From positions 1-21,435 of the IMG/VR virus record IMGVR_UViG_3300033146_001267: DNA of 21,435 nucleotides; one strand, 5' to 3'. This document shows, piece after piece, positions 1 through 7,729 of this stretch; position 1 is the stretch's first letter; each line of letters starts with the position of its first letter. The translations under genes and the position numbers were made by a program. The notes beneath the pieces are model-generated. The model worked only from the letters and a program-made list of their open reading frames with translations. It had not been told where the DNA came from and searched no databases. Source of the stretch: a virus.

Positions 1-357
1 ATCATATAGTCGCCATTTATAAATAGGCTCACCATTAACATCGCATTGCACTATATCGATAGTACCGAACACATTTTCAATCTTTTGATTGATAGCTTCA
101 ACAAATCTTTCATATAACACTTTGTTTCTAATAGCCCCATGTTCTAAAGTAATAACTTCTTTTTTAACTCTGCCTGGTTCTGACCAGTCATCTCTTGCTC
201 CACCTTCTGCCACTTCAACATCTTCCATTTCCATAGAAACACCTGATGATTTAGTGAACAAAGCAATTTCCATACCGTCTAACATTACAATAAAAGCCCA
301 CTTGTGGATATGACCTTTAGGTCTAGGTAATTTACTAGCTCTAGGAATTACACTCAT
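1..357 (-). CDS. Tail tube protein, T4 gp19-like (partial, C-terminus outside window)
   Basis: The reading frame is open for 119 codons from an ATG at 357 to the window edge, with no stop, so only the N-terminal part is seen. An AGGAG site lies about 10 bases upstream. The translation begins MSVIPRASKLPRPKG and continues with a beta-strand segment (HKWAFIVMLDG), a GVSMEMEDVEVAEGG stretch, EHGAIRNKVLYERF and finally YKWRL. The pattern of strand, 'sG...e.e.ve..EGG', 'l..G', then 'lY.W' is characteristic of the T4 gp19-like family of contractile-tail tube proteins. Its position directly after the sheath gene (33 bases between them) is the normal sheath-tube order. It would polymerise into the inner tube through which DNA passes. 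The assignment rests on motif reading and synteny. Confidence 0.8.
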   Translation of the reverse strand, partial: MSVIPRASKLPRPKGHIHKWAFIVMLDGMEIALFTKSSGVSMEMEDVEVAEGGARDDWSEPGRVKKEVITLEHGAIRNKVLYERFVEAINQKIENVFGTIDIVQCDVNGEPIYKWRLYD

Positions 358-390
358 TTTTACTCTCCTTTAAATATATTAATTAACTTG

Positions 391-2340
391 TTAAACTGTT
401 ACAAAATCATGAACTAAGCTACCATAAATCCATTCAGTAGGTGAATCCATATTGAACCCAATATCCCAATACATTTTAGCAGCCTTTCTTGTAGCATCTG
501 TGTTCTTTTCAGAGTACTTAAACATATAACTTTTACTAGCGTCTGTTCTGCTAAAGAAAGCACCAGCTAACATTAAATCTCTAAGCAATGTTATACTTTG
601 TGTATCGATAGCTTCTTTAGCTATATCATGTGGTCTGTGTCTATACTTGTCACCAATCTTATAAAGAGTTCTTATGATTCTGTTAGCAAGAATACGCTTT
701 CCAGACCACTGTACATTAGCACTTTCTGTAGCGAATGTTTTACATCCATCATTCATGCAAACGTCATCATCATTTGTTACAATAGGGTTATAATTGTTAT
801 CATAAACTTTGTCTCTATGTGTAATGTCGTTAATAAATGTTGAATGAACTGTGATGTTTTCCGAAAACTCTCCCCAACCTTCATACCCAGCACTCTCTTC
901 CACGATATTAACTAAAGCATTTTTGTTTCTTAATGCTGCTACAAGAACAGAAGAAGGAACAAAAACTTTGTCCGTCATGTCAACACCTAATGTAGTCTTC
1001 TTAGGATCAAAAGTAATCAATGGTGTAGCCCCATCAGAAGCTAATGTAGACTTAGCAAACACATCATATATGTTTGAGAAATAAACACTCTCTACATTTT
1101 CACCACCAACTAACATCTCGCATTGACCTTCGTGTATTCCGTTATCTTTGTCAATATATTGTACAGTATTAGGAAATGCTGTAGCTCCAGAGAAAGACAT
1201 TTTAGAAGTTGAAAGATTGTCAAACCCTGCAAATATAGCATCTCTTCTGTGTACCATTGTGTAATACATAAATTTGTTATATAAGCCTAAAGCAGCTGAA
1301 CTCATAGTATGACTTTCTACATTAGTAATCAATGCTCCAACATTTGCAAGCTCATAAGTAGGCATGATGAAATAGTCAGCCTTAAATTCATCAAATGCAA
1401 AGAATCCTGTCTTAGGATATACATTATCTAAACTTCCGTTCTCTTCGCTTCTTGGAAACACATCTTGGTCTGTAGCACATTCTGCGAATAATGATGCATC
1501 ACCATAGTTATAACCATTGTTACCAAGTATATCATCTGCATCCAACAATGAACCCATTGTAAAGTTAACATTGAAATTTACAGCAGTAGAATCTTCTGTA
1601 ATCAATTCAAGAGAACCATTGTTAGAACCAACAGGGTAGTAATCAGCTTCATATAATGTAGTAGCTGCTGGAAACATTCCATAAGCAACTGTATCGATTG
1701 TAGTACCATCTGTTATAGTAATACCGTCTCTTGCATTAAGGTTAGTATACATTGAAATTCGTCTTGCCTCTGGAGTAGCCCCAGGAATGGCTAATGTAGC
1801 ACCGATTACAGTCCATTTCCCATCTTTAAAACCTTGAACATTGAATACAATGTTTACAGAAGATTCACGAATGTGAAGTTTTATAAACTCATAATCAGAA
1901 GTAAATGTAGAATCAAACTCTATAGAAGGAGCTGTTCCACCAACAGAGTCAGAACCTAAGAACATGTAAGTAGGGTCTGAATGATTTATTTCACTAATAG
2001 TGCCAGCACAAGAGCCTGTCATTTCAGTCCAATCACCTGCAGCTTTGTCGGCATGAGTAACCATTCTCTTAACGATTAGATGACCACCACCCTCTGCAAA
2101 AAACTCATACACTTCCATTGTAGCTGGAAACATTTTTCCAAACCAAGTTGAATCTGGAGAAGAAACCGACGCCAAACCACCAAATTCTTCTTGATATTCA
2201 GACCAATTCTTAACTAGTTTAGGCCTAGTTGTGCCTCGTTCTGTAACGCCATAGTAAGCTGTAACTGTACCATTCCCTGAAGGATTGATGATTTTTTTTA
2301 CTTCTTCACTAATGACATATTTACTTGCACCATTACCCAT
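391..2340 (-). CDS. Contractile tail sheath protein
   Basis: This 649-residue protein begins after an AAAGGAG site. Near the N-terminus it reads VTAYYGVTERGTTRPKLVKNW and then EYQEEFGG, the 'G...rGp..p..v.s..ef...FGg' signature of phage sheath proteins. The C-terminus (GDKYRHRPHDIAKEA, a helix-rich segment, then LVHDFVTV) fits the conserved sheath C-terminal domain that interlocks subunits and contacts the tube. The long central part (about residues 100-450) is variable in this family and is probably the exposed protrusion domain. The length is within the range of large sheath proteins. It is flanked by the lysine-rich protein upstream and the tube gene downstream. It implies myovirus morphology, with the sheath contracting around the tube on infection. 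Confidence 0.9.
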   Translation of the reverse strand: MGNGASKYVISEEVKKIINPSGNGTVTAYYGVTERGTTRPKLVKNWSEYQEEFGGLASVSSPDSTWFGKMFPATMEVYEFFAEGGGHLIVKRMVTHADKAAGDWTEMTGSCAGTISEINHSDPTYMFLGSDSVGGTAPSIEFDSTFTSDYEFIKLHIRESSVNIVFNVQGFKDGKWTVIGATLAIPGATPEARRISMYTNLNARDGITITDGTTIDTVAYGMFPAATTLYEADYYPVGSNNGSLELITEDSTAVNFNVNFTMGSLLDADDILGNNGYNYGDASLFAECATDQDVFPRSEENGSLDNVYPKTGFFAFDEFKADYFIMPTYELANVGALITNVESHTMSSAALGLYNKFMYYTMVHRRDAIFAGFDNLSTSKMSFSGATAFPNTVQYIDKDNGIHEGQCEMLVGGENVESVYFSNIYDVFAKSTLASDGATPLITFDPKKTTLGVDMTDKVFVPSSVLVAALRNKNALVNIVEESAGYEGWGEFSENITVHSTFINDITHRDKVYDNNYNPIVTNDDDVCMNDGCKTFATESANVQWSGKRILANRIIRTLYKIGDKYRHRPHDIAKEAIDTQSITLLRDLMLAGAFFSRTDASKSYMFKYSEKNTDATRKAAKMYWDIGFNMDSPTEWIYGSLVHDFVTV

Positions 2341-2444
2341 AACAATCTCCTTTAATAATTTTTGTTAATAAAAATAAAAATATCCTACTACTACAACACA
2401 TATCATATAGTATTCAATACATAACTCTTACTAACGTTTTATAA

Positions 2445-2831
2445 TCAATCATCTATTTCTTTTTTTTTTGCTAGACCTTTTTTGCCCTTAGTGCCTTTCT
2501 CTTTTTTAACTTTATCTTTAGATGGCTTAGTGCCTTTCTCTTTTTTAACTTTATCTTTAGATGGCTTAGTGCCTTTCTCTTTTTTAACTTTATCTTTAGA
2601 TGGCTTCTTGTCATTAGTTTTTTTAACTTCTTCACGCTTCTTCATGTCTACACTCAAAGAACCATTGCTAAACAATTCTGGAATAATATCATAATCTAAC
2701 AACTCTTTAGCTATCATTATTTTTTCCCCTGGCTTAACTGTTCTTATACTACCCTTAGGGTATGACAATCCCTTATAAAGTCTTGGTAATTTAATCTCAA
2801 TAACCTTGTCTGTGTTGTTGTAATACTTCAT
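2445..2831 (-). CDS. Lysine-rich repeat protein upstream of the sheath gene
   Basis: A 128-residue protein of unknown function. Residues 1-65 look folded (MKYYNNTDKVIEIKLPRLYKG, then a proline/glycine-containing segment), like the small beta domain of a virion or tail-associated protein. From about residue 66 the protein is a very basic, low-complexity tail containing three exact copies of a 13-residue unit, KPSKDKVKKEKGT, and it ends KKGLAKKKEIDD. The start ATG overlaps the stop of the IPT/TIG gene (ATGA), and the SD (GAGGAG) lies inside that gene, so translation is probably coupled. Its place between the tail-terminator-like protein and the sheath suggests a tail assembly or virion role. 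A DNA- or RNA-binding function for the basic tail is only an inference. Confidence 0.75.
   Translation of the reverse strand: MKYYNNTDKVIEIKLPRLYKGLSYPKGSIRTVKPGEKIMIAKELLDYDIIPELFSNGSLSVDMKKREEVKKTNDKKPSKDKVKKEKGTKPSKDKVKKEKGTKPSKDKVKKEKGTKGKKGLAKKKEIDD
2487..2603 (-). repeat. Three perfect tandem copies of a 39-bp coding repeat
   Basis: The 39-base unit occurs three times without a mismatch (2487-2525, 2526-2564, 2565-2603). It encodes three copies of the basic unit KPSKDKVKKEKGT inside the lysine-rich protein. Because 39 is a multiple of three, gain or loss of copies keeps the frame. Exact identity at synonymous positions implies recent expansion or ongoing homogenisation. Confidence 0.95.
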
Positions 2832-3799
2832 TTTGACTTCTCCTCTTTTAAAAATTGCTCTTCGTATATATAATCTACCTTATCTATAAACCCATTCTGT
2901 AGAGAATGCTTAGGAATGCTACAAAGAATAGTCTCTATCACAGCATAATGATACCCATCTTTACTGTGATGTTGTGCTTGTTTTTTAATCCTGTACTCAT
3001 ATTCTATCTGACTTGACTCATAATCACTTATGACACTAGGTATCCCAAACTTTACATTAGAAACCATAAAATTTTCATAAACAGCAAGCATGTTCTCTAA
3101 TATCATGTTTGACTTGGCATAAAATATAAGAGTAAAAATGATGTTTACTATTTCAGTATGCCTCTGTACACCTATTGCGTCATTTAAGTAAGAATTATAT
3201 TCCAACCCACTATTAGGGTTAATGGTGGTATCTTTGTGTGCATACGTTCTTAGGTGGTCCTTTTCGACAACAGGGTCAGACACCACCAATCCAAATGTAC
3301 CTGTTGGCTTTATTGATATACCATCATCTGTATAGTCTCTATGTGCGTAAAAGACACACTTGTCTGAAAATTCTTGTAGATGCCTTAGCTTAAAGTTTTC
3401 CTTAACCCATGTTATATTGCCTTTCTCTTTTACAAAACTAACATAAGAGTAAGTAAAACATTCTTCTTTTACAGAAGCTTCTTTTTCTAATGTTTCTGGG
3501 TTTATCACTATAGATTTACTTGGGTCAAGATTAGATATTCGTATACTAACTACAATAGGAAATATAGATTTAATACCATCAGTCCTAGAGATAGGGAATT
3601 TGCTAAACTTTGGTGGGGCTACAACTATCTCACCTGTCTCTGTAACCATCACATTCTTAGCTTTCATCCACCCTATGGTATCGTTACCAAACTCCACAAT
3701 ACAACCATAAAGGGAGAAGTTTTCTCCAAGTATTTTTATAAAGTAGCCACCCATTGTGCGACCTTTATTTGGAGTAATGCCTGTTATTATCGGATTCAC
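2828..3799 (-). CDS. IPT/TIG-domain neck or tail-terminator-position protein
   Basis: A 323-residue protein starting at a GTG (3799) behind an AGAAGG site. Residues 1 to about 45 read as an IPT/TIG immunoglobulin-like fold: P-I-I-T-G-I-T-P, then GG-x-x-I-K-I-L-G-E-N-F, then V-E-F-G. This is the classic 'P.I..i.P..G...GG..v.i.G..F......V.fG' pattern. Residues 200-323 are a different alpha/beta segment (HTEIVNIIFTLIFYAKSN, then YEYRIKKQAQHHSKDGYHYA). Gene order (adaptor, head closure, tail completion, this gene, then sheath and tube) puts it in the slot of the tail terminator, which caps the tail tube at the neck. IPT/TIG domains in virions are usually surface or carbohydrate-contacting modules. 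The domain call is good; the tail-terminator role is inferred from synteny. Confidence 0.6.
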   Translation of the reverse strand: MNPIITGITPNKGRTMGGYFIKILGENFSLYGCIVEFGNDTIGWMKAKNVMVTETGEIVVAPPKFSKFPISRTDGIKSIFPIVVSIRISNLDPSKSIVINPETLEKEASVKEECFTYSYVSFVKEKGNITWVKENFKLRHLQEFSDKCVFYAHRDYTDDGISIKPTGTFGLVVSDPVVEKDHLRTYAHKDTTINPNSGLEYNSYLNDAIGVQRHTEIVNIIFTLIFYAKSNMILENMLAVYENFMVSNVKFGIPSVISDYESSQIEYEYRIKKQAQHHSKDGYHYAVIETILCSIPKHSLQNGFIDKVDYIYEEQFLKEEKSK

Positions 3800-3801
3800 T
3801 A

Positions 3802-3885
3802 TTACCTTCTACTGTTAAAAAAATTCTCTAAATATAAATATATAAAAATACCAACAACCATTGGCCCCATTAAACTTATTTCCAT
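3802..3885 (-). CDS. Possible 27-residue membrane micropeptide
   Basis: A short frame that fills the only sizeable gap in this part of the operon. It starts at an ATG overlapping the last codons of the tail-completion gene, and its TAA falls inside the SD/spacer of the IPT/TIG gene. The peptide is strongly hydrophobic in the middle (GPMVVGIFIYLYLENFF) and ends with charged SRR, which fits one transmembrane helix. The SD is weak (an AAGAAG about 7 bases upstream). The snug fit at both ends favours a real coupled gene, but a frame this short can arise by chance in AT-rich DNA. Confidence 0.3.
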   Translation of the reverse strand: MEISLMGPMVVGIFIYLYLENFFNSRR

Positions 3886-4484
3886 GTTATATGCTTCTTA
3901 GCAACTTTGTCTATAGTTCTAGTTGTCTTAAGGTAGTTAGTAACTGGCTTTATTATAGGCCTAGAAGGTATTTTTATAAACTTAACACCACCTTCGCTTG
4001 CTTTTTTTCTCCTTATCCCATATTTTTTTGCTACAAAAGAAATAAATCTAATCATTTTTAATGTCACAGGTATTGTCCTACCTTCTTCTGCTGTTTTCAA
4101 CAAATCACTTGCTGATTGAGAATAACCACCTTTAGAAATTAGATTATGTCCTGCTGTAACAACAGACTTGTTTAGTTTTGGACTAGAAGCTTGCTTAATT
4201 GTAACAAAGGAGCCAGCAAAGACACCTGACTCATACAAAGGCATGCTACCTGAATATCCGTGGAACTTTCTAATTGCTTTAGCTATGTTACTTAATGACT
4301 TTTTCTTAGGAGAAATAGAATTAGTCATTATTCTTTTTCTAATTCCAGCTTTTATTTCATGTTCTATATCTATCATGGCACTAGCTTGAGCATATCCTCC
4401 AGCCCATACTTTAATTTTTTTTAAAACTGCCATAGTCATTCTATCCTTAACAAGCTTTGTTTCAAAATGTATTGTAGTAGCCAT
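3876..4484 (-). CDS. Tail completion / virion morphogenesis protein (HK97 gp10 or Mu gpG-like)
   Basis: A 202-residue basic protein. Its central segment PLYESGVFAGSFV matches the 'L..tG.l..si' signature, and IPSRPII near residue 173 matches the 'iPaRpfl' signature, of the HK97 gp10 / phage virion morphogenesis families that join head and tail. The N-terminus has a helix with AQASAMIDIEHEIKAGIRKRI, typical of the same family. The start follows the stop of the upstream gene by two bases (TAAGAATG), with a GAGAT-type SD inside that gene, so translation is probably coupled. The position between the head-closure and tail-terminator slots agrees with a neck function. Confidence 0.65.
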   Translation of the reverse strand: MATTIHFETKLVKDRMTMAVLKKIKVWAGGYAQASAMIDIEHEIKAGIRKRIMTNSISPKKKSLSNIAKAIRKFHGYSGSMPLYESGVFAGSFVTIKQASSPKLNKSVVTAGHNLISKGGYSQSASDLLKTAEEGRTIPVTLKMIRFISFVAKKYGIRRKKASEGGVKFIKIPSRPIIKPVTNYLKTTRTIDKVAKKHITWK

Positions 4485-4486
4485 TC

Positions 4487-4987
4487 TTAATCATCTCTTT
4501 TAAAATTTATTCTAGTCTTAATCTTAACCATTATCAAATTTTGCATAGGCTTAACAACACTTATTCCCCAGCCACCATAAGATATGTCATCAACATAAAA
4601 CTTTTCTTTACCAAACTGCAATGCAACACTATCATCATCCTTATTGACTATTCTGTCAACTCTATCCCCTAGCTTTATATTAAATCTTCCGTCATCTGTT
4701 ATCAATCCTTTGTTCTCAAAATCTTCTTTATGGTGTACTAAAATAAGAACACCCTCGCTTTCGTTGCCAACAGCACTTTTGTTGTCAAAATTCTCTATCT
4801 TTGGCTGTCTAACTTGACAAATACAAGATACCTCTCTGTCCTCACTATGCTCCATAACTCCGTCTTGCGAACTATCTGAATGTACATTTGGTTCATCCCA
4901 TAATATGTTTTCGTTTGTAAGCATTTTTTTCAAATTAAGTATACTATATACTGCTTTAAATTGCTGTATTATCCTACCTCTATACAT
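4487..4987 (-). CDS. Probable head-closure (stopper) protein
   Basis: A 166-residue acidic protein whose ATG overlaps the TAA of the adaptor gene by one base (TAATG), with GGGGAG upstream. The middle and C-terminal part is beta-rich: GVLILVHHKEDF, then IKLGDRVDRIVNKDDDSVALQF, then GGWGISVVKPMQNLIMVKIKT. 'lG.gDri.......' patterns and this small beta-barrel size are typical of head-closure or stopper proteins (SPP1 gp16-like). No decisive motif is present, so the function comes mainly from its place directly after the adaptor and before the tail-completion protein. An unrelated neck protein remains possible. Confidence 0.5.
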   Translation of the reverse strand: MYRGRIIQQFKAVYSILNLKKMLTNENILWDEPNVHSDSSQDGVMEHSEDREVSCICQVRQPKIENFDNKSAVGNESEGVLILVHHKEDFENKGLITDDGRFNIKLGDRVDRIVNKDDDSVALQFGKEKFYVDDISYGGWGISVVKPMQNLIMVKIKTRINFKRDD

Positions 4988-6042
4988 TACGCACTCCCCA
5001 TTGCCATAGGTCGTCTATATCGCCACAAAATGCTGTCTATTTCTGGGTCACCTGTCACATATCTACCAGCCTTGAGCTTAATGAAAGAGTCCATAGCTGA
5101 ATCTTTCTGAACCTCTTGATCTTCTGTCTTCTCTTTTGTTACAGCTTGCTCATACAACAGAGGGGACAAGCCATCAGTCATGTTGTGTAGATATAGCAAC
5201 GCCATCTTAACAGCAACTCTCTGTATTGCTACAGGAACTATACCCCATCTTTTATTTCTAACAAAGTCTAATTCAACATACCCAAACAGCCCACTAAATA
5301 TATACTTTTTATCCCTGTCAAACTTGTACTTGTATCTAACTCTAGGGTTACGTATATTATCTTCACTCTCAACAAATGAATGCGTTCTTAGCAAGTCATT
5401 AGGTATCTTGGTGCCATACATTTCATCAAGCCCTATGTTTTTAGGCTCGGTATCGTTAACATAAATCTCTTCCAGTATTTTTTCGTATGCAATTACTGGC
5501 ATTTTCAAGAGCTTTAACTTATTGTTTTTACCATAAAAGATTTCTATATCTCTAGCTACACCAAATTTTTGTCCTGTAGCCAAATCAATCATTGCCTCAG
5601 CCATTTGTAATGCTCTTGAGATTTTCTCATCAGACACTACAAAAACCTCCACACCACCTATCATCTTCTTCTTATCTACACCAGTTTTTCTAACATCATC
5701 TATCAAAGCATATCGATAGAAACCACTAACAGAACCATCAAGTATCTCTAGTTTTTTTGAACATGTTTTTTCTGTAGAAGTAGCTGTTTCCCTATACTTC
5801 CATACAATACTACCTATACCTTTTGTTATAGTATCTCTTATTTCAAATTCACATTCATATTTACCTAACTCACTCTCAACTAACGGACCGTCATATATAA
5901 TAGTACTATCTTCTGCTGTTATAACACAGTAAACACTATGGTATGAAATAACTTTCCCTATCCTGTCTATAGAATAAAAGGTAGCCACGTTTCTATGGTA
6001 AATTTCGTTCTGTATAAAAGCAAAATCTTTAACTATATCCAC
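4987..6042 (-). CDS. Head-tail adaptor (gp6-like connector) with an N-terminal Ig-like domain
   Basis: About 351 residues from the GTG at 6042, which sits 5 bases after AAGGTGG; a GTG at 6051 would add three residues but lies inside that SD. Residues 10-110 look like a beta-sandwich (HSVYCVITAEDSTIIYDG, then GKYECEFEI, then GSIVWKYRET) of the sort often fused to connector proteins of low-GC phages. The segment around residue 140-165 (VSDEKISRALQMAEAMIDLA followed by TGQKF) is the helical signature of gp6-like adaptors, and the C-terminal half has the 'V..a.~~~~LY..n' helices. The adaptor ring docks under the portal and is the first neck layer. The order after capsid genes and before head closure supports this. 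Confidence 0.65.
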   Translation of the reverse strand: MDIVKDFAFIQNEIYHRNVATFYSIDRIGKVISYHSVYCVITAEDSTIIYDGPLVESELGKYECEFEIRDTITKGIGSIVWKYRETATSTEKTCSKKLEILDGSVSGFYRYALIDDVRKTGVDKKKMIGGVEVFVVSDEKISRALQMAEAMIDLATGQKFGVARDIEIFYGKNNKLKLLKMPVIAYEKILEEIYVNDTEPKNIGLDEMYGTKIPNDLLRTHSFVESEDNIRNPRVRYKYKFDRDKKYIFSGLFGYVELDFVRNKRWGIVPVAIQRVAVKMALLYLHNMTDGLSPLLYEQAVTKEKTEDQEVQKDSAMDSFIKLKAGRYVTGDPEIDSILWRYRRPMAMGSA

Positions 6043-6087
6043 AATGACCACCTTTATTCTATATTATTGTTAACAAACAAAGAAAAC

Positions 6088-6549
6088 TTACATTCCTAGT
6101 TTGTTTTTAAATTCTTCTGCAAATTTTACATCATTAAATATCGGAATAGATAACACTTTCCCTGTAGCCTTTTGAAATTTTTCTTTATCCTTCTTCCATA
6201 CTAAAATCAACTCATCCATTGTTTTATAAAACAAGAACGCTTTACTTTCCTCAATATCTCTGTCTAGCAAAACTTTTTTTAATTTCCCAATAAGGCTCTC
6301 ATCTTTGATAAACTTATAAACAGGATAAGCACCACCTTGAAAACTAACATATTTCCACTTAGCTCTACCCTCTAGTCCTGTATCTTGTTTAATCGTGTAT
6401 GAACCCATAGTTTTTACTTTTCTAGCAAGAGCTTTTTTTGTTAACTCTTTGCCAAGTCTAGTGTCTAAATCTGGCTTCAAGCAAACAAACAATCCTGTAA
6501 ATTTTTTAGCTTCTTCTCTTTTTTTGATTTCCTCTTTTGTTAATCCCAT
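6088..6549 (-). CDS. Hypothetical protein between capsid and adaptor genes
   Basis: I do not recognise this 153-residue protein. It starts after AGGAGAAG and is basic, with a charged N-terminal helix (TKEEIKKREEAKKF), a beta-rich middle (WKYVSFQGGAYPVYKF) and helical C-terminal parts ending in FAEEFKNKLGM. There is no signal peptide or membrane segment. It follows the capsid gene after a hairpin that may act as a terminator, so it may be expressed at a lower level than capsid. Genes at this position in related operons often encode head decoration or head-completion proteins, but nothing in the sequence proves that here. Confidence 0.6.
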   Translation of the reverse strand: MGLTKEEIKKREEAKKFTGLFVCLKPDLDTRLGKELTKKALARKVKTMGSYTIKQDTGLEGRAKWKYVSFQGGAYPVYKFIKDESLIGKLKKVLLDRDIEESKAFLFYKTMDELILVWKKDKEKFQKATGKVLSIPIFNDVKFAEEFKNKLGM

Positions 6550-6569
6550 TTTCTTCTCCTATATTAAAC

Positions 6570-6620
6570 GACAACAAGTCTAGCCAACAATGCAACTTAC
6601 TACAGGCTAGACCTATTGTC
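6570..6620 (-). terminator. Hairpin after the capsid gene, possible partial terminator
   Basis: Just after the capsid stop codon lies a perfect 8-bp inverted repeat (6578-6585 with 6605-6612; GTCTAGCC/GGCTAGAC). It is extended by an outer 5-bp stem (6570-6574 with 6616-6620) across a 3x3 internal loop, with a 19-base loop at the tip. Read leftward it is followed by a short T-rich stretch rather than a full T-run. It could be a leaky terminator or an mRNA-end or processing element that separates abundant capsid message from the neck genes. Confidence 0.5.
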
Positions 6621-6629
6621 AAGTTAATT

Positions 6630-7430
6630 TTATAATGTAGTTTTGTCTGAATCAATGTTGATTACTTTAACAGCAGCTTGTTCTACAGGAAGAGCTATGT
6701 CAAATCTCATTGAGAATGTAAGAGTAGTTGCTCTTGCACCTGGATTTCTAAATGTTTCCATTCTTAGTTTTCTCCAGAATCCAAGATGAACTTGTTTAGG
6801 GTCAATGTAAAACGCTGAAGTTCTAGTTATACCACCAACTAGTTCATCAATATAAGGTGCTGATATAAGCTTTCCACCATACATTTCTTGAGTCACAGGT
6901 CTACGTAATTCTTGTTCCATGATTGAGTTACCATGACCACCTAACATTCCTTGTAACTTTTTATTAGTGACATCTGCTACAAACATTTTCATATCTTGTT
7001 CTTTAGCTCTTCTGAAGTTAGTAGGAGTTAACAACTGAGTTCTCAAATAATCAAGTTCAGTCATATTAGCACCAGCTAAGTCGAATATGTTTGAAGTAAT
7101 TCTAGCTAAGATTCCATCTTTAGAACCAAGCAAAGGGTCTACCGAAGCTATATCACCATTGATTAATAAATTCTCAATATTAGAGCCAATAACTGCATAA
7201 GCTTCCTTAAGAATATAAGAACCTAATCCATTCTCCATTAAGTTATCTTCTAAAACGTCATCATAAATATCTATCTCAGCTAGATATTCATCAACGAACA
7301 TTTCATAATGTCCTAATGTAGGTTTAAACTTTTGTGCTGCTGGCATAGTAGAACCAGAAGGAGGAGCAGGATATAATACATTCCCTCTCATATCAAATGT
7401 AGAGCCACGTTTTCTGTATGAACTCATCAT
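6630..7430 (-). CDS. Major capsid protein (HK97 fold)
   Basis: A 266-residue protein. Residues 35-100 have the capsid signature: KFKPTLGHYEMFVDEYLAEI, then DDVLEDNL, then a long helix with AVIGSNIENLLINGD and KDGIL. After this come the P-domain and A-domain like parts and a C-terminal beta segment (TLTFSMRFDIALPV). The length is short for an HK97-fold capsid of this kind: the E-loop-like strand (STFDMRGNVLYPAP) is present, but the usual N-terminal arm is nearly absent. The ATG at 7430 overlaps the TGA of the upstream 100-residue gene, and no strong SD precedes it, unlike nearly every other gene here. Either it is translated by termination-reinitiation or the upstream protein supplies the N-terminal arm. 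It is the shell subunit. Confidence 0.8.
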   Translation of the reverse strand: MMSSYRKRGSTFDMRGNVLYPAPPSGSTMPAAQKFKPTLGHYEMFVDEYLAEIDIYDDVLEDNLMENGLGSYILKEAYAVIGSNIENLLINGDIASVDPLLGSKDGILARITSNIFDLAGANMTELDYLRTQLLTPTNFRRAKEQDMKMFVADVTNKKLQGMLGGHGNSIMEQELRRPVTQEMYGGKLISAPYIDELVGGITRTSAFYIDPKQVHLGFWRKLRMETFRNPGARATTLTFSMRFDIALPVEQAAVKVINIDSDKTTL

Positions 7431-7729
7431 ATCGATTGTAACTTCTTCTGAGCAACTTCTTCTGGATTAGCTGCCTCAGCGTGTACTTCAGTAACATCCA
7501 ATGTAGCTTTTTGAATAATGTTTTTTCTAACTTGTCTATCTTTTCCTTCATCTGTATTTTCAAGATTATAACCACCCATGTAATCAGAGAAGTCTTCTAC
7601 TAAGTCTACAAGAGCATTTCTAGGATTTGTTCTTCCTTTATGTTCGTTCTTGTATATTCCACCTAACAAATTATCCATATCCTTAAAACTTTGTGGCGTT
7701 TCTAATTGGCTTGTCCTTACTTTTCCCAT
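7427..7729 (-). CDS. Capsid-proximal 100-residue protein, possible N-terminal partner of the capsid protein
   Basis: A 100-residue acidic protein starting 5 bases after a perfect AGGAGG that lies within the end of the scaffold-like gene. The sequence (TSQLETPQSFKDMDNLLGG, then NPRNALVDLVEDFSDYMGG, then NPEEVAQKKLQSI) is helical and resembles N-terminal arms or delta domains of capsid proteins more than any independent enzyme. Its TGA overlaps the ATG of the capsid gene in the -1 frame (ATATGATG). The capsid frame is also open upstream of its ATG as far as 7466, so the two frames overlap by about 13 codons. It may be a separate small scaffold or decoration protein, or half of a split capsid gene. 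Confidence 0.65.
   Translation of the reverse strand: MGKVRTSQLETPQSFKDMDNLLGGIYKNEHKGRTNPRNALVDLVEDFSDYMGGYNLENTDEGKDRQVRKNIIQKATLDVTEVHAEAANPEEVAQKKLQSI

Noticed and set aside
851-1084. Plus-strand frames within the sheath gene (also 598-843)
   Set aside because: They lack ribosome sites and are shadows of a strongly supported 649-residue sheath gene.
7427-7466. Classical slippery heptamer for a -1 frameshift into the capsid frame
   Set aside because: I found no X-XXY-YYZ heptamer or obvious downstream hairpin in the overlap, so reinitiation is as likely as frameshifting.
7393-7575. 60-codon frame overlapping the capsid-proximal gene, considered as a frameshift product
   Set aside because: It has no ribosome site and Lys/Leu-rich junk composition; the capsid frame and the 100-residue frame explain the region.
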